Shown: positions 40,179 through 49,124 of the stretch, piece by piece
How positions within the stretch are numbered: position 1 is the first letter of the stretch
Layout of the letters: each line of letters opens with the position of its first letter
NCBI RefSeq assembly: GCF_028713515.1
Contig: NZ_JAQTOD010000003.1
Coordinates: 124,001-188,000 of the forward strand
DNA: 64,000 bases
Direction of reading: 5' to 3'
Source of the DNA: Sulfurimonas sp.
Lineage (GTDB): Bacteria; Campylobacterota; Campylobacteria; Campylobacterales; Sulfurimonadaceae
Position numbers and translations under genes: made by a program
The notes under the pieces: model-generated
The model's input: the letters and a program-made list of their open reading frames with translations, nothing else
Databases searched by the model: none
Told to the model about the DNA's origin: nothing

Positions 40179-41134
40179 TAGCTTCTCCTGAGTGCAAGTT
40201 GCATCTTGTATCCCATTTTCTTCTTGTGAAGCCACTCTTCATCTAGTGAATTGAATAGTGTTTTTGTGTTGCTAGTTTCTCCAAAATATGGGTCTTCGTA
40301 GTTTAAGTAATTATTTATAACTCCAATTTCTGAGATAACAGTCTCATAACCCTCAACCACAAATCCACACTTCTTTGCCAGCTTCTCCACCGCTTTAAAC
40401 GAGTAGAGATTGACATGCTCGATTCCATCGAACATATTGCATTTCTCTTGAAGTATTTTAGCTGCCAAAGAGTCCGCGCTTGGTATCTGGATAAAGATAA
40501 CCCCATTTTTGGACAGCAGAGGCTTCATCTCGTTTAAATACGCCTCTCCATCTTTTAGGTGCTCAAAAACATCCCATAAGCATATCGCATCCATCTTTAC
40601 ATCAAAGGCAACCTCTGAGAGAAACTTATTGTAAACACTATGCCCCTTTGCGGTTGCGTATGAAGCCTCCTGCTCGTTTAGCTCAACACCAAATGTACTC
40701 CAGTTGGCTTTTTTTGCAAGATCTAAAAATGTACCGGCCGAACAACCAATATCCAAAATGTTGCCAACCGTCGTTGCTTTTTGTATGGAATCTAGCCCTT
40801 TTTGGTAAAGATTTGTATAAAACTCACTATCACTTGCAACAATCTCACTCTGTAAATCATGGTTGTTACGATAATGTTTTTCAAGATTTTCATCCTTAAA
40901 AACAGGGTTAAGATATATCATCTCGCACTCCAGGCACTTAACATGTCGCCCACCATCTTTAAAAAACAAAAACTGCTCTTTATCTTCTTTACACACAGGA
41001 CAAGCTCTCTTTTCTAGAAGCTTTTCATAAAAAAAGCCAGTTTGAGTATCAAAGTACTGAACTCTGTTTGCAACATTTGCATTGTGCATCTTTAGGCGCT
41101 CTTGATGAATATCTTTTGGTGCTCTTTGGTTCAT
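40178..41134 (-). CDS. Methyltransferase with N-terminal zinc ribbon
   Basis: 318 aa. A treble-clef-like ribbon CPVCKEDKEQFLFFKDGG ... CLECEMIYLNP (about 39-73) is followed by a class I methyltransferase core: ILDIGCSAGTFLDLAKK, FGVELNEQEASYA, DAICLWDVFEHLKD, NGVIFIQIPS. This domain pair is common in polysaccharide and flagellar glycan clusters, where it methylates sugars. It is the second gene of the glycosylation operon. Exact substrate unknown. Confidence 0.75.
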   Translation of the reverse strand: MNQRAPKDIHQERLKMHNANVANRVQYFDTQTGFFYEKLLEKRACPVCKEDKEQFLFFKDGGRHVKCLECEMIYLNPVFKDENLEKHYRNNHDLQSEIVASDSEFYTNLYQKGLDSIQKATTVGNILDIGCSAGTFLDLAKKANWSTFGVELNEQEASYATAKGHSVYNKFLSEVAFDVKMDAICLWDVFEHLKDGEAYLNEMKPLLSKNGVIFIQIPSADSLAAKILQEKCNMFDGIEHVNLYSFKAVEKLAKKCGFVVEGYETVISEIGVINNYLNYEDPYFGETSNTKTLFNSLDEEWLHKKKMGYKMQLALRRS

Positions 41135-41144
41135 AATTTGCCTT

Positions 41145-41711
41145 TTATTTATATCTGTTTGACGCTAGATTGTTGTTAAATTCATCTTTTAAAATACTGT
41201 AACGAATAGTATCGTGGTATTTCCCCTCTTTATAAACTTCATCTCTAAATACTCCCTCTTCTATCATTCCCAAATAGCTCGCTAGTGCTCTCATAGAGCT
41301 ATTTAGAACCATAGTTCCGCAACAGATTCTATGTAAGTTCATTGTATTAAAGCCATGATTTAACATAAGCAGGGATGCTTCTTTTGAGGCTCCTTTGCCC
41401 AAAAACTCTCTATTTCCAATCATTATGGAAAATTCAGCACTACGGTGAAGAGATGAGATGGCAAGAAGAGTTATGTTTCCAATATGAGTGTCGCTCTTTT
41501 TATCAACTACAGCAAGCATAATCTTATCTTTTTGGAGTGGTAATTTTGTTAAATAGTCAACCGCCAAATCGGCAGAGTATGGAAAAACATGATGCTCACT
41601 GTATTTGCAACTACTCTCATCATTTAGCCAGCTAGGATAATCGCCTCTGGCATCTTCAACATCTAATCCACGAAGATATATTGTCTCACCAACAAGAAAA
41701 GGATTATTCAC
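41145..41711 (-). CDS. GNAT-family N-acetyltransferase (RimL-like)
   Basis: 188 aa. GETIYLRGLDVEDARGDYPSW opens the fold, HIGNITLLAISSLHRSAEFSIMIG and the acetyl-CoA loop GKGASKEASLLMLNHGF follow, then NLHRICCGTMVLNSSMRALA. As first gene of the nonulosonate/flagellin glycosylation operon it probably N-acetylates an amino sugar, the step performed by PseH or LegH in known pathways, but family level alone does not prove this. The sigma-54 promoter lies 37 bp upstream. Confidence 0.75.
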   Translation of the reverse strand: MNNPFLVGETIYLRGLDVEDARGDYPSWLNDESSCKYSEHHVFPYSADLAVDYLTKLPLQKDKIMLAVVDKKSDTHIGNITLLAISSLHRSAEFSIMIGNREFLGKGASKEASLLMLNHGFNTMNLHRICCGTMVLNSSMRALASYLGMIEEGVFRDEVYKEGKYHDTIRYSILKDEFNNNLASNRYK

Positions 41712-41747
41712 ATACTACCTCACAAAGTTAGAATTAATTTACAACCA

Positions 41748-41764
41748 AAGCAAATAGGGTGCCA
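41748..41764 (-). promoter_or_regulatory. Consensus sigma-54 promoter of the glycosylation operon
   Basis: The minus strand reads TGGCACCCTATTTGCTT, a perfect match to TGGCAC-N5-TTGCTT with the GG-N10-GC spacing. It is 37 bp before the GNAT start codon and should drive all six genes down to maf. Confidence 0.88.
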
Positions 41765-41852
41765 AAAAAATATTAGTTAAACATTGCTATTTCTACTAAA
41801 CAAGATAATAATCCACTGTTTAAAGTAGATTTCAGCTCCATCGCCCTACAAT

Positions 41853-41878
41853 TCGTTATATCTTACTAAACATAACGA
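41853..41878 (+). promoter_or_regulatory. ModE-like palindromic operator upstream of modA
   Basis: TCGTTAT (41853-41859) and ATAACGA (41872-41878) are exact inverted arms with a 12-bp spacer, 20 bp before the modA ATG. The arms resemble the TCGNTATA / TATANCGA halves of ModE sites that repress molybdate uptake when molybdate is plentiful. No modE gene is in the window. Confidence 0.55.
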
Positions 41879-41898
41879 GATATTTTTTAAGGAAAATT

Positions 41899-42657
41899 AT
41901 GAAATTACTAAAATTAGCTCTTGTCTCTGCTCTCTTTACTTCGATACTAACTGCTAAAGCTATCACAGTTGCTGCTGCTGCTAACCTAAAATATGCCGTT
42001 ACAGACATAGCAAAAGAGTTTACTAAAGAGTCGGGGATTGATGTAAAAATCATCACTGGTGCTTCTGGAAAACTGACTCAACAGATTATGAGCGGTGCTC
42101 CGTATGATCTGTTTTTATCTGCGGATGTTGAGTTTCCATCTAAGTTGGTCAAAGGCGGCTACACAACAACTCCGGCGACAGTTTATGCTTATGGTTCTTT
42201 GGTTTTGTGGAGTGATACTGGCGCAGATCTCTCTAAGGGAGTTGCCGTAGTAACTGATGTAGCCGTAAACAAAGTCGCAGTTGCTAACCCTAAAACAGCT
42301 CCATATGGCACAGAAGCGATGAATTCAATGCGCTTTTACAAAGTAGCGGACGCTGCTGCTCATAAAATCATAACCGCAGAATCAATCTCTCAAGTTGGAG
42401 CTTATGTAACTACCAAAGCTGTTGAAGTTGGATTTATGGCAAAGTCAATTGTGCTATCTCCTGAGATGAAAAATGTTGGTAAATGGGTCGAAGTTGATCC
42501 AAAATCATATAACGCAATAGATCAAGCGATGGTAGGACTAAAAAATGCTTCACTACAGAACCAGATAGCTGCAGAAAAATTTCTCAAGTTTATGGGCTCA
42601 AACCAAGCACAAACAATTTTAAAAGCAAGCGGGTACAGCCTACCTGCTAATAAATAA
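41899..42657 (+). CDS. modA: Molybdate-binding periplasmic protein
   Basis: 252 aa with a signal peptide (MKLLKLALVSALFTSILTAKA). The mature protein opens ITVAAAANLKYAVTDIAKEF, the oxyanion-binding start of ModA, followed by IITGASGKLTQQIMSGAPYDLFLSAD. GFMAKSI and the C-terminal QAQTILKASGYSLP fit too. It delivers molybdate or tungstate to an ABC importer. modB and modC are not next to it: a porin gene follows 10 bp later. Confidence 0.92.
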   Translation: MKLLKLALVSALFTSILTAKAITVAAAANLKYAVTDIAKEFTKESGIDVKIITGASGKLTQQIMSGAPYDLFLSADVEFPSKLVKGGYTTTPATVYAYGSLVLWSDTGADLSKGVAVVTDVAVNKVAVANPKTAPYGTEAMNSMRFYKVADAAAHKIITAESISQVGAYVTTKAVEVGFMAKSIVLSPEMKNVGKWVEVDPKSYNAIDQAMVGLKNASLQNQIAAEKFLKFMGSNQAQTILKASGYSLPANK

Positions 42658-42666
42658 GGATTTAGT

Positions 42667-44202
42667 ATGATAAAACTTAGTATTGCAACTGCACTAATGC
42701 TTGCAACTGCGATTTTCACATATGCAGCAGATGATTTAGAGAGTGCATTTAAAGATGGAAAATTTGATGGGCGCTTGCGTGCCCAATACTTCAATACCAA
42801 CTGGATTGATAACGATGGATGGGCAGTCCCGAATAAACCAAACTTAGATAGTCAAGGAATGGCGATAGGTGGTAGTTTAATTTATAAAACAGCGCCGCTA
42901 CATGGGCTTAGTGCCGGTGTGGGGTTTTATATAACACATGGAGTAAATTTTTTCACTGATGATACCAATGGAGATACAAAAGGTTATGCTAAAAATACAA
43001 CTGCCTCTGATCTTTTTGCTCGCGGTCCTGGAGCTGCAACAAATTTTGGAGCCGGATACAGTGTTCTAGCACAATCGTATCTTCAATATGATATTGCAAA
43101 AACATCGATTAAAGGGGGTCGATTTTTAATGTCCAATCCGTGGATTACCCCAAATGATACAAAAATGATTCCTATTGCCATTCAGGGAGCTCAGGTAATT
43201 TCAAATGATTTAGCAAACACTACCATTCAACTTGATTATGCCGATAGGATCAAAGAACGAGGAATGACCTATTTTGGCTCTATGGCCGACACAGGTGATA
43301 CTCCTGATGCTATCAAAAACTATTATAAAACTCACTATACCGCTTATACTACTCCTGTTGATGGAATAAATTATGGTGTAGATGAGACTCCTGGAGTAAC
43401 AATCATAGGTATTAAAAACAAATCAATTGATCCACTAGAAATACAAGCATGGGGGATGCATTGGCAAAATATTATTGACCAAGGGATGCTAGAAGCCAAT
43501 TACGCAATAAAAGCTGGGGATACCGTCATCACTTTGGGAGTTAGATATATGCAACAGTTTGATACAGGTGCAGGAGATATCATAACTCCAAAAGATGGCT
43601 CCTCTATATATGCATCAGGTGCAGTTACTGCCACTAATACAACCGGTGGCACTTCAAAAGTTCAGCTCAAAGGAGATAATGATAACTCTGTTAACACCTA
43701 TATGTATGCTACGCGTGCAGTCGTCAACTACAAAGCGGCTCGCTTCCTTGTTGCATATTCCCATACAGATGGTGGTGGCGACTTAATTGCTCCATGGCGA
43801 GGATTTCCAACAGATGGATATACTCGCTCCATGACAATTACCGACTGGAATGCAAATACAAAAGCCTATAAAGCAGAATTGAATTATGATTTTAACAGCA
43901 TGGTAAGCGGTCTAAGCGCATTGATTAGCTACAGTTATTATAATCGTGATCCCTCCAAAGTAGGTTATCAAGGATCAACTGATCGTTATTATAATAATGG
44001 AGATACCCATCAATGGAACATCGATGCCAAGTATAAAGTCCCAACAATCAAAAAGCTTGAACTTAAAGTTCGCTACATGATTCAAGACAATCAAATCATA
44101 TTGGCAAGTCAATCACCAAACGCAGGAGCAACTGCCTCTGAAGGCTACGGCAACGATACTTCAAATCGTGAGCTCCGCCTAGAAGCAAATTACTATTTTT
44201 AA
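42667..44202 (+). CDS. Outer-membrane porin (OprD-like), co-transcribed with modA
   Basis: 511 aa. Signal peptide MIKLSIATALMLATAIFTYA, then alternating strands rich in aromatics and ending in LRLEANYYF, a C-terminal Phe typical of beta-barrel outer membrane proteins. DGRLRAQYFNTNW, GGSLIYKTAPLHGLSAGVGF and IKGGRFLMSNPWITP match the OprD/Campylobacterota porin style. RBS AAGGATTT lies 10 bp after the modA stop, so they form one operon. A role in molybdate or other oxyanion passage is inferred from that link. Confidence 0.75.
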   Translation: MIKLSIATALMLATAIFTYAADDLESAFKDGKFDGRLRAQYFNTNWIDNDGWAVPNKPNLDSQGMAIGGSLIYKTAPLHGLSAGVGFYITHGVNFFTDDTNGDTKGYAKNTTASDLFARGPGAATNFGAGYSVLAQSYLQYDIAKTSIKGGRFLMSNPWITPNDTKMIPIAIQGAQVISNDLANTTIQLDYADRIKERGMTYFGSMADTGDTPDAIKNYYKTHYTAYTTPVDGINYGVDETPGVTIIGIKNKSIDPLEIQAWGMHWQNIIDQGMLEANYAIKAGDTVITLGVRYMQQFDTGAGDIITPKDGSSIYASGAVTATNTTGGTSKVQLKGDNDNSVNTYMYATRAVVNYKAARFLVAYSHTDGGGDLIAPWRGFPTDGYTRSMTITDWNANTKAYKAELNYDFNSMVSGLSALISYSYYNRDPSKVGYQGSTDRYYNNGDTHQWNIDAKYKVPTIKKLELKVRYMIQDNQIILASQSPNAGATASEGYGNDTSNRELRLEANYYF

Positions 44203-44354
44203 TGTCAATTGTTTGCGCTGAAAGATTAGTATAATTCTGTGAACAACAAACAAAGTAGAAGCAAATTCTCATTTAAATTTGACTAAAATTTTTGATAGCA
44301 ATAGAGTATTTCACAAAAAATATTGAAAGTGAAATCTTTATAAAAGGAGCTTTT

Positions 44355-45380
44355 ATGTCATCAGTAGCATGGCTTTCAAAAAAACTTGATGATGGTAGAA
44401 TTATGTGCGAAGCCTGCAATCAACACTGCAAGCTTAACGATGGAGAATATGGCATTTGCGGTGTTCGAAAAGTTGAAAATGGAGAGTTGCAACTTTTAAC
44501 CTATGGTATTGCCGCAGCAGTAAATGTTGATCCCGTTGAAAAAAAACCAATGTTTCATTTTTTACCAGACTCCAAAGTACTCTCTTTTGGAACTGTCGGA
44601 TGCAATTTTTCCTGTAAGTTTTGCCAAAATGCTGATATTTCACAGTATCCACAAGAGCATCATCACGAAATTATAGGTCGCTCTCTTTCCCCACAAGCAG
44701 TAGTTGAGTTGGCGTTGGAGTATAAATGTAAGAGCATTGCTTATACATACAATGAACCAGCTATTTTTTTTGAGTACGCATACGACACTGCCAAACTTGC
44801 TCATGAAGCAGGACTTAAAAATATTTATGTCACTAATGGATATGAAACACATAAAGCGATAGATACAATCGCTCCATATTTAGATGCAATGAATATTGAC
44901 ATCAAGGGTTTTAGTAAAGAGTTTTATGAGGATATATGTGGAGGAGCGCTAAAGCCGGTGCTTGATACGATTGAATATGCCCGCAAAAAGGGGATATGGA
45001 TTGAGACAACAACGCTTCTTATCCCTGGATATAATGATTCAGATGAAGAAATTCGTGCAATTGCTACATTTCAAGCTACTTTAGATTCGTCTATGCCATG
45101 GCACATTAGTGCTTTTCATCCGATGTATAAAATGCTAGATGTTCCTAAAACACCAGCCAAAACTCTAAGGCGTGCTTATGAGATTGGTAAAAAAGCAGGA
45201 TTGAAATATGTTTATGTTGGCAATATTGACGATGGGCTTCGCGAGTCAACATACTGCCCTAATTGCAATAAAATAGTCATTGAGAGGCATGGTAATATTG
45301 GGCAATACATAACAAACCATCTGCTCGAGATGGATAGTTGCCCGTTTTGTGCCACTAAAATTGATGGTGTCTGGAGCTAG
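44355..45380 (+). CDS. AmmeMemoRadiSam-type radical SAM enzyme
   Basis: 341 aa from ATG 44355 (AAAAGGAG upstream; an earlier in-frame start at 44292 would add 21 residues without RBS). N-terminal Cys cluster CEACNQHCKLNDGEYGICGV, then the radical SAM C-x3-C-x2-C in GTVGCNFSCKFCQNADISQY, CKSIAYTYNEPAIF and NIDIKGFSKEFYEDICGG. The C-terminus has two CxxC pairs (CPNC, CPFC). The family resembles pyruvate formate-lyase activases and accompanies Memo and AMMECR1 proteins, neither of which is in this window. Substrate unknown. Confidence 0.85.
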   Translation: MSSVAWLSKKLDDGRIMCEACNQHCKLNDGEYGICGVRKVENGELQLLTYGIAAAVNVDPVEKKPMFHFLPDSKVLSFGTVGCNFSCKFCQNADISQYPQEHHHEIIGRSLSPQAVVELALEYKCKSIAYTYNEPAIFFEYAYDTAKLAHEAGLKNIYVTNGYETHKAIDTIAPYLDAMNIDIKGFSKEFYEDICGGALKPVLDTIEYARKKGIWIETTTLLIPGYNDSDEEIRAIATFQATLDSSMPWHISAFHPMYKMLDVPKTPAKTLRRAYEIGKKAGLKYVYVGNIDDGLRESTYCPNCNKIVIERHGNIGQYITNHLLEMDSCPFCATKIDGVWS

Positions 45381-45460
45381 TGTTAATATTGCAAATTGTC
45401 ATATAAATTATCTCTATCTTGCTGGTGCTATATAATTCTAATTAAAAAAAGAGTTCTATT

Positions 45461-45805
45461 ATGATTTTAGGAAAATGCCCATTTTGCAGTGACGGAGATA
45501 TTGAGGTTAGAGACAAAGAAGCAAGAGGTAAAAAAGTAAAACTTTATGCCTGTTCAAACGCCCAGTGGGTAACCGAAGATGGAGAGTTTTTTGAACTCTC
45601 GCAAGAGTCCAAATGCGGTTTTAGGATTTGGCAAAATTCGCTTGCTAAATATGGAAAATGGCTCTCATATAAAGAGATTAGAGAGCTTTTAGAAAAAGAG
45701 AGTGTTGAGGTTGAGCTATTTAGTAAAAAAGGAAATAAAAAAATAGAGTATAAAAAATATATAGTGTTGGATAGAGAATATGGTGTTTCTGTTTTATGGG
45801 AGTGA
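45461..45805 (+). CDS. Zinc-ribbon protein, topoisomerase C-terminal repeat-like
   Basis: 114 aa. CPFCSDGDIEVRDKEARGKK ... YACSNAQW ... SKCGF forms a four-Cys ribbon similar to the C-terminal modules of topoisomerases I and III. The second half is charged (LLEKESVEVELFSKKGNKKI) and ends in a short beta segment. It may be a stand-alone nucleic-acid-binding ribbon. It lies between the radical SAM gene and the ribosomal operon, same strand. Confidence 0.6.
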   Translation: MILGKCPFCSDGDIEVRDKEARGKKVKLYACSNAQWVTEDGEFFELSQESKCGFRIWQNSLAKYGKWLSYKEIRELLEKESVEVELFSKKGNKKIEYKKYIVLDREYGVSVLWE

Positions 45806-46125
45806 ATTAAACCACCAAGTTTTCTATAAAACAGACTTTTTGTACACACCATATGAGAGATTGCGGCATAAATGATGCGCTCTTAATAAATCTTTTACAT
45901 TTGTTTGTGTACAATTCTGGTCCGCTTTGCTGTCTCGACATTATGACAAGAGTATTTTTACCTATATATGTATTGTATAGACAAAAGTATTGGCAAGCTG
46001 ATTGTTGCCTTGCCTAGATGCAGTAAAGTTTAGTTATTTTTGCTACTACAAGCTAGTGGTAGCTTTAATTATTTATATTTTCAAAGAGCTATCTCTCTGA
46101 AAAGAAAACAAAATAGGAGCTTTCT
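45806..46125 (+). other. Non-coding leader of the alpha ribosomal operon
   Basis: 320 bp without a gene. It holds an inverted pair TTGTACACA (45840-45848) / TGTGTACAA (45906-45914), a GGCAAG/CTTGCC hairpin (about 45993-46015), and GCTAC/GTAGC around a 12-nt loop (about 46041-46062). Long structured leaders ahead of rpsM are where ribosomal protein S4 represses this operon in other bacteria. Whether that holds here is untested. AATAGGAG before rpmJ is a good RBS. Confidence 0.4.
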
Positions 46126-46239
46126 ATGAAAGTACGCGCTTCAGTTAAGAAGATGTGTGATGACTGTAAGGTTGTCAAAAGAAAAGGCATTGTAAGAGTA
46201 ATCTGCAAAGTTAAAAAACATAAACAAAGACAAGGATAA
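46126..46239 (+). CDS. rpmJ: 50S ribosomal protein L36
   Basis: 37 aa, [20 protein letters not shown] ... [11 protein letters not shown]. Zinc ligands C-x2-C (11, 14), C27 and H32 are all present, so this is the zinc-containing form. ATG 46126 with AGGAG upstream. It is 2 nt ahead of rpsM and the first gene of the alpha operon in this organism. Confidence 0.95.
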   Translation: MKVRASVKKMCDDCKVVKRKGIVRVICKVKKHKQRQG

Positions 46240-46241
46240 TC

Positions 46242-46604
46242 ATGGCTCGTATTTCTGGTGTTGATTTACCTAAGAAAAAAAGAGTAGAGTATGGTTTAAC
46301 ATACATCTATGGTATTGGTTTACATGCATCTCGTCGAATTCTTGACGCGACAAACATAGACTATAATAAAAGAGTTTACGAACTAACTCAAGAAGATGTT
46401 GCGGCTATCACAAATGAAATCCGTGAAAAACATATGGTTGAGGGTGATTTACGTAAAAAAGTTGCAATGGATATCAAAGCACTTATGGATCTTGGTTCAT
46501 ACCGTGGTCTTCGTCATCGTCGTGGTCTTCCATGTCGTGGCCAAAAAACTAAGACAAATGCGCGTACTCGTAAGGGCAAACGCAAAACTGTCGGCGCAGC
46601 GTAA
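46242..46604 (+). CDS. rpsM: 30S ribosomal protein S13
   Basis: 120 aa. [25 protein letters not shown] and the C-terminal [20 protein letters not shown] are standard S13. It sits at the head of the 30S subunit and contacts tRNA. It lies 2 nt after rpmJ and 10 nt before rpsK, in the canonical order. Confidence 0.97.
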   Translation: MARISGVDLPKKKRVEYGLTYIYGIGLHASRRILDATNIDYNKRVYELTQEDVAAITNEIREKHMVEGDLRKKVAMDIKALMDLGSYRGLRHRRGLPCRGQKTKTNARTRKGKRKTVGAA

Positions 46605-46614
46605 GGGATAGTAG

Positions 46615-47007
46615 ATGGCAAAAAGAAAAGCTGTTAGAAAAAAAGTAATTAAGAAAAATATTGCTCGTGGCATTATTCATATATCTTCATCATTCAATAA
46701 CACTTTAGTGACTATTACTGATGATATGGGAAATATGATAGCTTGGAGTTCTGCTGGTAGCCTTGGGTTTAAAGGCTCTAAAAAATCTACTCCATTTGCT
46801 GCTCAAGCGGCTGTTGAAGATGCAGTAGCAAAAGCTCAAGTGCATGGTATAAAAGAACTTGGTATTAAAGTTCAAGGTCCTGGTTCAGGTCGTGAAACAG
46901 CAACTAAAGCTGTAGGTGCTATCGAAGGTATCCGTGTTACATATATGAAAGATGTTACACCATTACCACACAACGGTTGTCGCGCACCTAAGCGTCGTAG
47001 AGTTTAA
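46615..47007 (+). CDS. rpsK: 30S ribosomal protein S11
   Basis: 130 aa. [35 protein letters not shown] and the ending [18 protein letters not shown] are diagnostic. It forms part of the platform near the mRNA exit. AAGGGATAG precedes the start. Confidence 0.97.
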   Translation: MAKRKAVRKKVIKKNIARGIIHISSSFNNTLVTITDDMGNMIAWSSAGSLGFKGSKKSTPFAAQAAVEDAVAKAQVHGIKELGIKVQGPGSGRETATKAVGAIEGIRVTYMKDVTPLPHNGCRAPKRRRV

Positions 47008-47018
47008 GGAGATTACTG

Positions 47019-47645
47019 ATGGCAAGATATAGAGGTCCAGTAGAAAAAATCGAAAGAAGATTTGGCGTAAGTCTTAATCTTAAAGGTGAGCGTCGTTTAG
47101 CAGGTAAATCTGCGTTAGAGAAGCGCCCATATGCTCCAGGACAACACGGTCAACGCCGTAAAAAAGTTTCTGAATATGGTTTGCAGTTAAACGAAAAACA
47201 AAAAGCAAAATTTATGTATGGTGTTTCTGAAAAGCAATTCCGTGCTATATTTGTTGAAGCTAAAAGAAGAGATGGAAATACAGGTACAAACCTTGTTACA
47301 CTAATTGAGCAAAGACTTGATAATGTTGTTTACCGTATGGGATTCGCAACAACTCGTCGTTTTGCTCGTCAATTAGTTACTCATGGTCACTTGTTGGTAG
47401 ATGGTCAAAAACTTGATATCCCTTCATATCGTGTTAGAGCTGGTCAGAAAGTTGAAATTCGTGAAAGCAGTAAGAATAATCCTCAGATTGTTCGTGCTAT
47501 AGAACTTACAAATCAAACTGGTATAGCTCCGTGGGTTGATGTTGACTCACAAAAAGTTTTTGGAATTTTTACTCGTTTACCAGAGCGCGAAGAGGTAGTT
47601 ATTCCTGTTGAAGAGCGTTTAATCGTTGAACTTTACTCTAAATAA
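47019..47645 (+). CDS. rpsD: 30S ribosomal protein S4
   Basis: 208 aa. It lacks the N-terminal zinc Cys residues ([20 protein letters not shown]), so it is the zinc-independent form, unlike L36 in the same operon. The S4 RNA-binding domain is clear ([45 protein letters not shown]). It starts 16S rRNA folding and is the usual autorepressor of this operon. AAGGAG precedes the ATG. Confidence 0.97.
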   Translation: MARYRGPVEKIERRFGVSLNLKGERRLAGKSALEKRPYAPGQHGQRRKKVSEYGLQLNEKQKAKFMYGVSEKQFRAIFVEAKRRDGNTGTNLVTLIEQRLDNVVYRMGFATTRRFARQLVTHGHLLVDGQKLDIPSYRVRAGQKVEIRESSKNNPQIVRAIELTNQTGIAPWVDVDSQKVFGIFTRLPEREEVVIPVEERLIVELYSK

Positions 47646-47668
47646 TAGTTAATAAAAGGCGTTAGAGA

Positions 47669-48658
47669 ATGAAGAAAATTAAAACAACCCCACTTGCTCC
47701 TCATGAATTTGAGGTAGAGCAAATAAGTGAGAATGAAGCAAATATAATTGCATACCCTTTTGAAACAGGCTATGCGATATCTTTAGCTCATCCACTTAGA
47801 CGCTTTTTGCTAAGTAGTTCAGTTGGCTATGCTCCAGTGGCTATTAAAATTGAGGGTGCTAAGCATGAGTTTGACTCTGTGCGTGGTATGCTTGAAGATA
47901 TTTCTGATTTTATATTAAATCTTAAAGAGATTCGCTTTAAATTACTAAATGGAACTTTAGAGTCTGAAATAAAATATAGTTTTACAGGTCCTTGTACAAT
48001 CAAGGGCAGTAATCTTTCAAATGATGAAGTTACAATTGTGACTCCAGAAGCACATCTTGCTACATTAAATGAAGACTCTGTATTAAATTTCTCTCTTAAG
48101 ATTGTACAGGGTATCGGTTATGTCGCTAGTGAAGACACTATGAGTGAAATGGAAGGTGGATATATTGCACTTGATGCTTATTTTACTCCAGTTCGTAGCG
48201 CAACATATAAGATAGACAATATATTAGTTGAAGACAATCCTAACTTTGAAAAAGTTATTTTAAACATTAAGACAGATGGTCAAATATCTCCACTTGATGC
48301 ATTTAAGAACTCACTAGAAGTTATGTATGCTCAACTAGCAGTATTTAATAGCGAAATTAGTGTTAAAGCTCCAACTTCAATCGAAAGAGTAGAAGAGAGT
48401 TCTGATATTAAAAGATTAACAACAAATATAGACACTTTAGGTTTGAGCGCAAGAAGTTTTAACTGCCTTGATCGTTCAAACATTAAATTGGTAGGCGAAA
48501 TAGCATTAATGAGCATCAATGATCTTAAAAATGTTAAAAACCTTGGTAAGAAATCGTATGATGAGATTTTAGAAAAACTTTCAGAGTTTGGCTTTGAAGT
48601 TGGTACTCTCTCAGATGAAATCGCTAGTGCATTAAAAAAGAAAATAGAAGCTTTATAA
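47669..48658 (+). CDS. rpoA: RNA polymerase alpha subunit
   Basis: 329 aa. The N-terminal dimerisation domain contains [29 protein letters not shown]; the C-terminal domain has [22 protein letters not shown] and [19 protein letters not shown], the DNA- and activator-contacting helices. Gap to rpsD is 23 nt, containing AAAAGGCG. Confidence 0.97.
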   Translation: MKKIKTTPLAPHEFEVEQISENEANIIAYPFETGYAISLAHPLRRFLLSSSVGYAPVAIKIEGAKHEFDSVRGMLEDISDFILNLKEIRFKLLNGTLESEIKYSFTGPCTIKGSNLSNDEVTIVTPEAHLATLNEDSVLNFSLKIVQGIGYVASEDTMSEMEGGYIALDAYFTPVRSATYKIDNILVEDNPNFEKVILNIKTDGQISPLDAFKNSLEVMYAQLAVFNSEISVKAPTSIERVEESSDIKRLTTNIDTLGLSARSFNCLDRSNIKLVGEIALMSINDLKNVKNLGKKSYDEILEKLSEFGFEVGTLSDEIASALKKKIEAL

Positions 48659-48681
48659 GCTTGTAAGAAGAGGAATTAGAG

Positions 48682-49032
48682 ATGAGACATCGTCATGGAT
48701 ACCGTAAGCTAGGTCGTACAAGTTCACATCGTGCAGCTTTACTTAAGAACCTTAGCATTTCGTTAATAGAACATGGTAAAATTGAAACTACTGTTGAAAA
48801 AGCAAAAGAACTTCGTTCTTACATTGAAAAACTGATTACAGTTGCAGGTAAAAATGATTCTAATGCTCACAAAGCAGTATTCGCTGCGCTTCAAAGCAAA
48901 GAAGCAACAAAAGCTTTACTAAATGATATAGCGCCTAAATATGTTGACCGTCCAGGTGGATATACTAGAATAATTAGAACTAGAATTCGTCGTGGTGATG
49001 CTACTACTATGGCGTTTATATCATTAGTGTAA
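48682..49032 (+). CDS. rplQ: 50S ribosomal protein L17
   Basis: 116 aa. [20 protein letters not shown] and [26 protein letters not shown] are diagnostic. Last gene of the alpha operon, with AGAGGAAT upstream. No strong terminator is evident before the aldo/keto reductase gene 92 bp downstream; only the weak GCAGGAATCTTTCCTG lies just after the stop. Confidence 0.97.
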   Translation: MRHRHGYRKLGRTSSHRAALLKNLSISLIEHGKIETTVEKAKELRSYIEKLITVAGKNDSNAHKAVFAALQSKEATKALLNDIAPKYVDRPGGYTRIIRTRIRRGDATTMAFISLV

Positions 49033-49124
49033 ATTAACTTTAATAAGCAGGAATCTTTCCTGTTTGTTATTCCATCTAAAAACCTCCACATACCAAAATA
49101 CTTAAAAATAAAAAGTGAGATATT

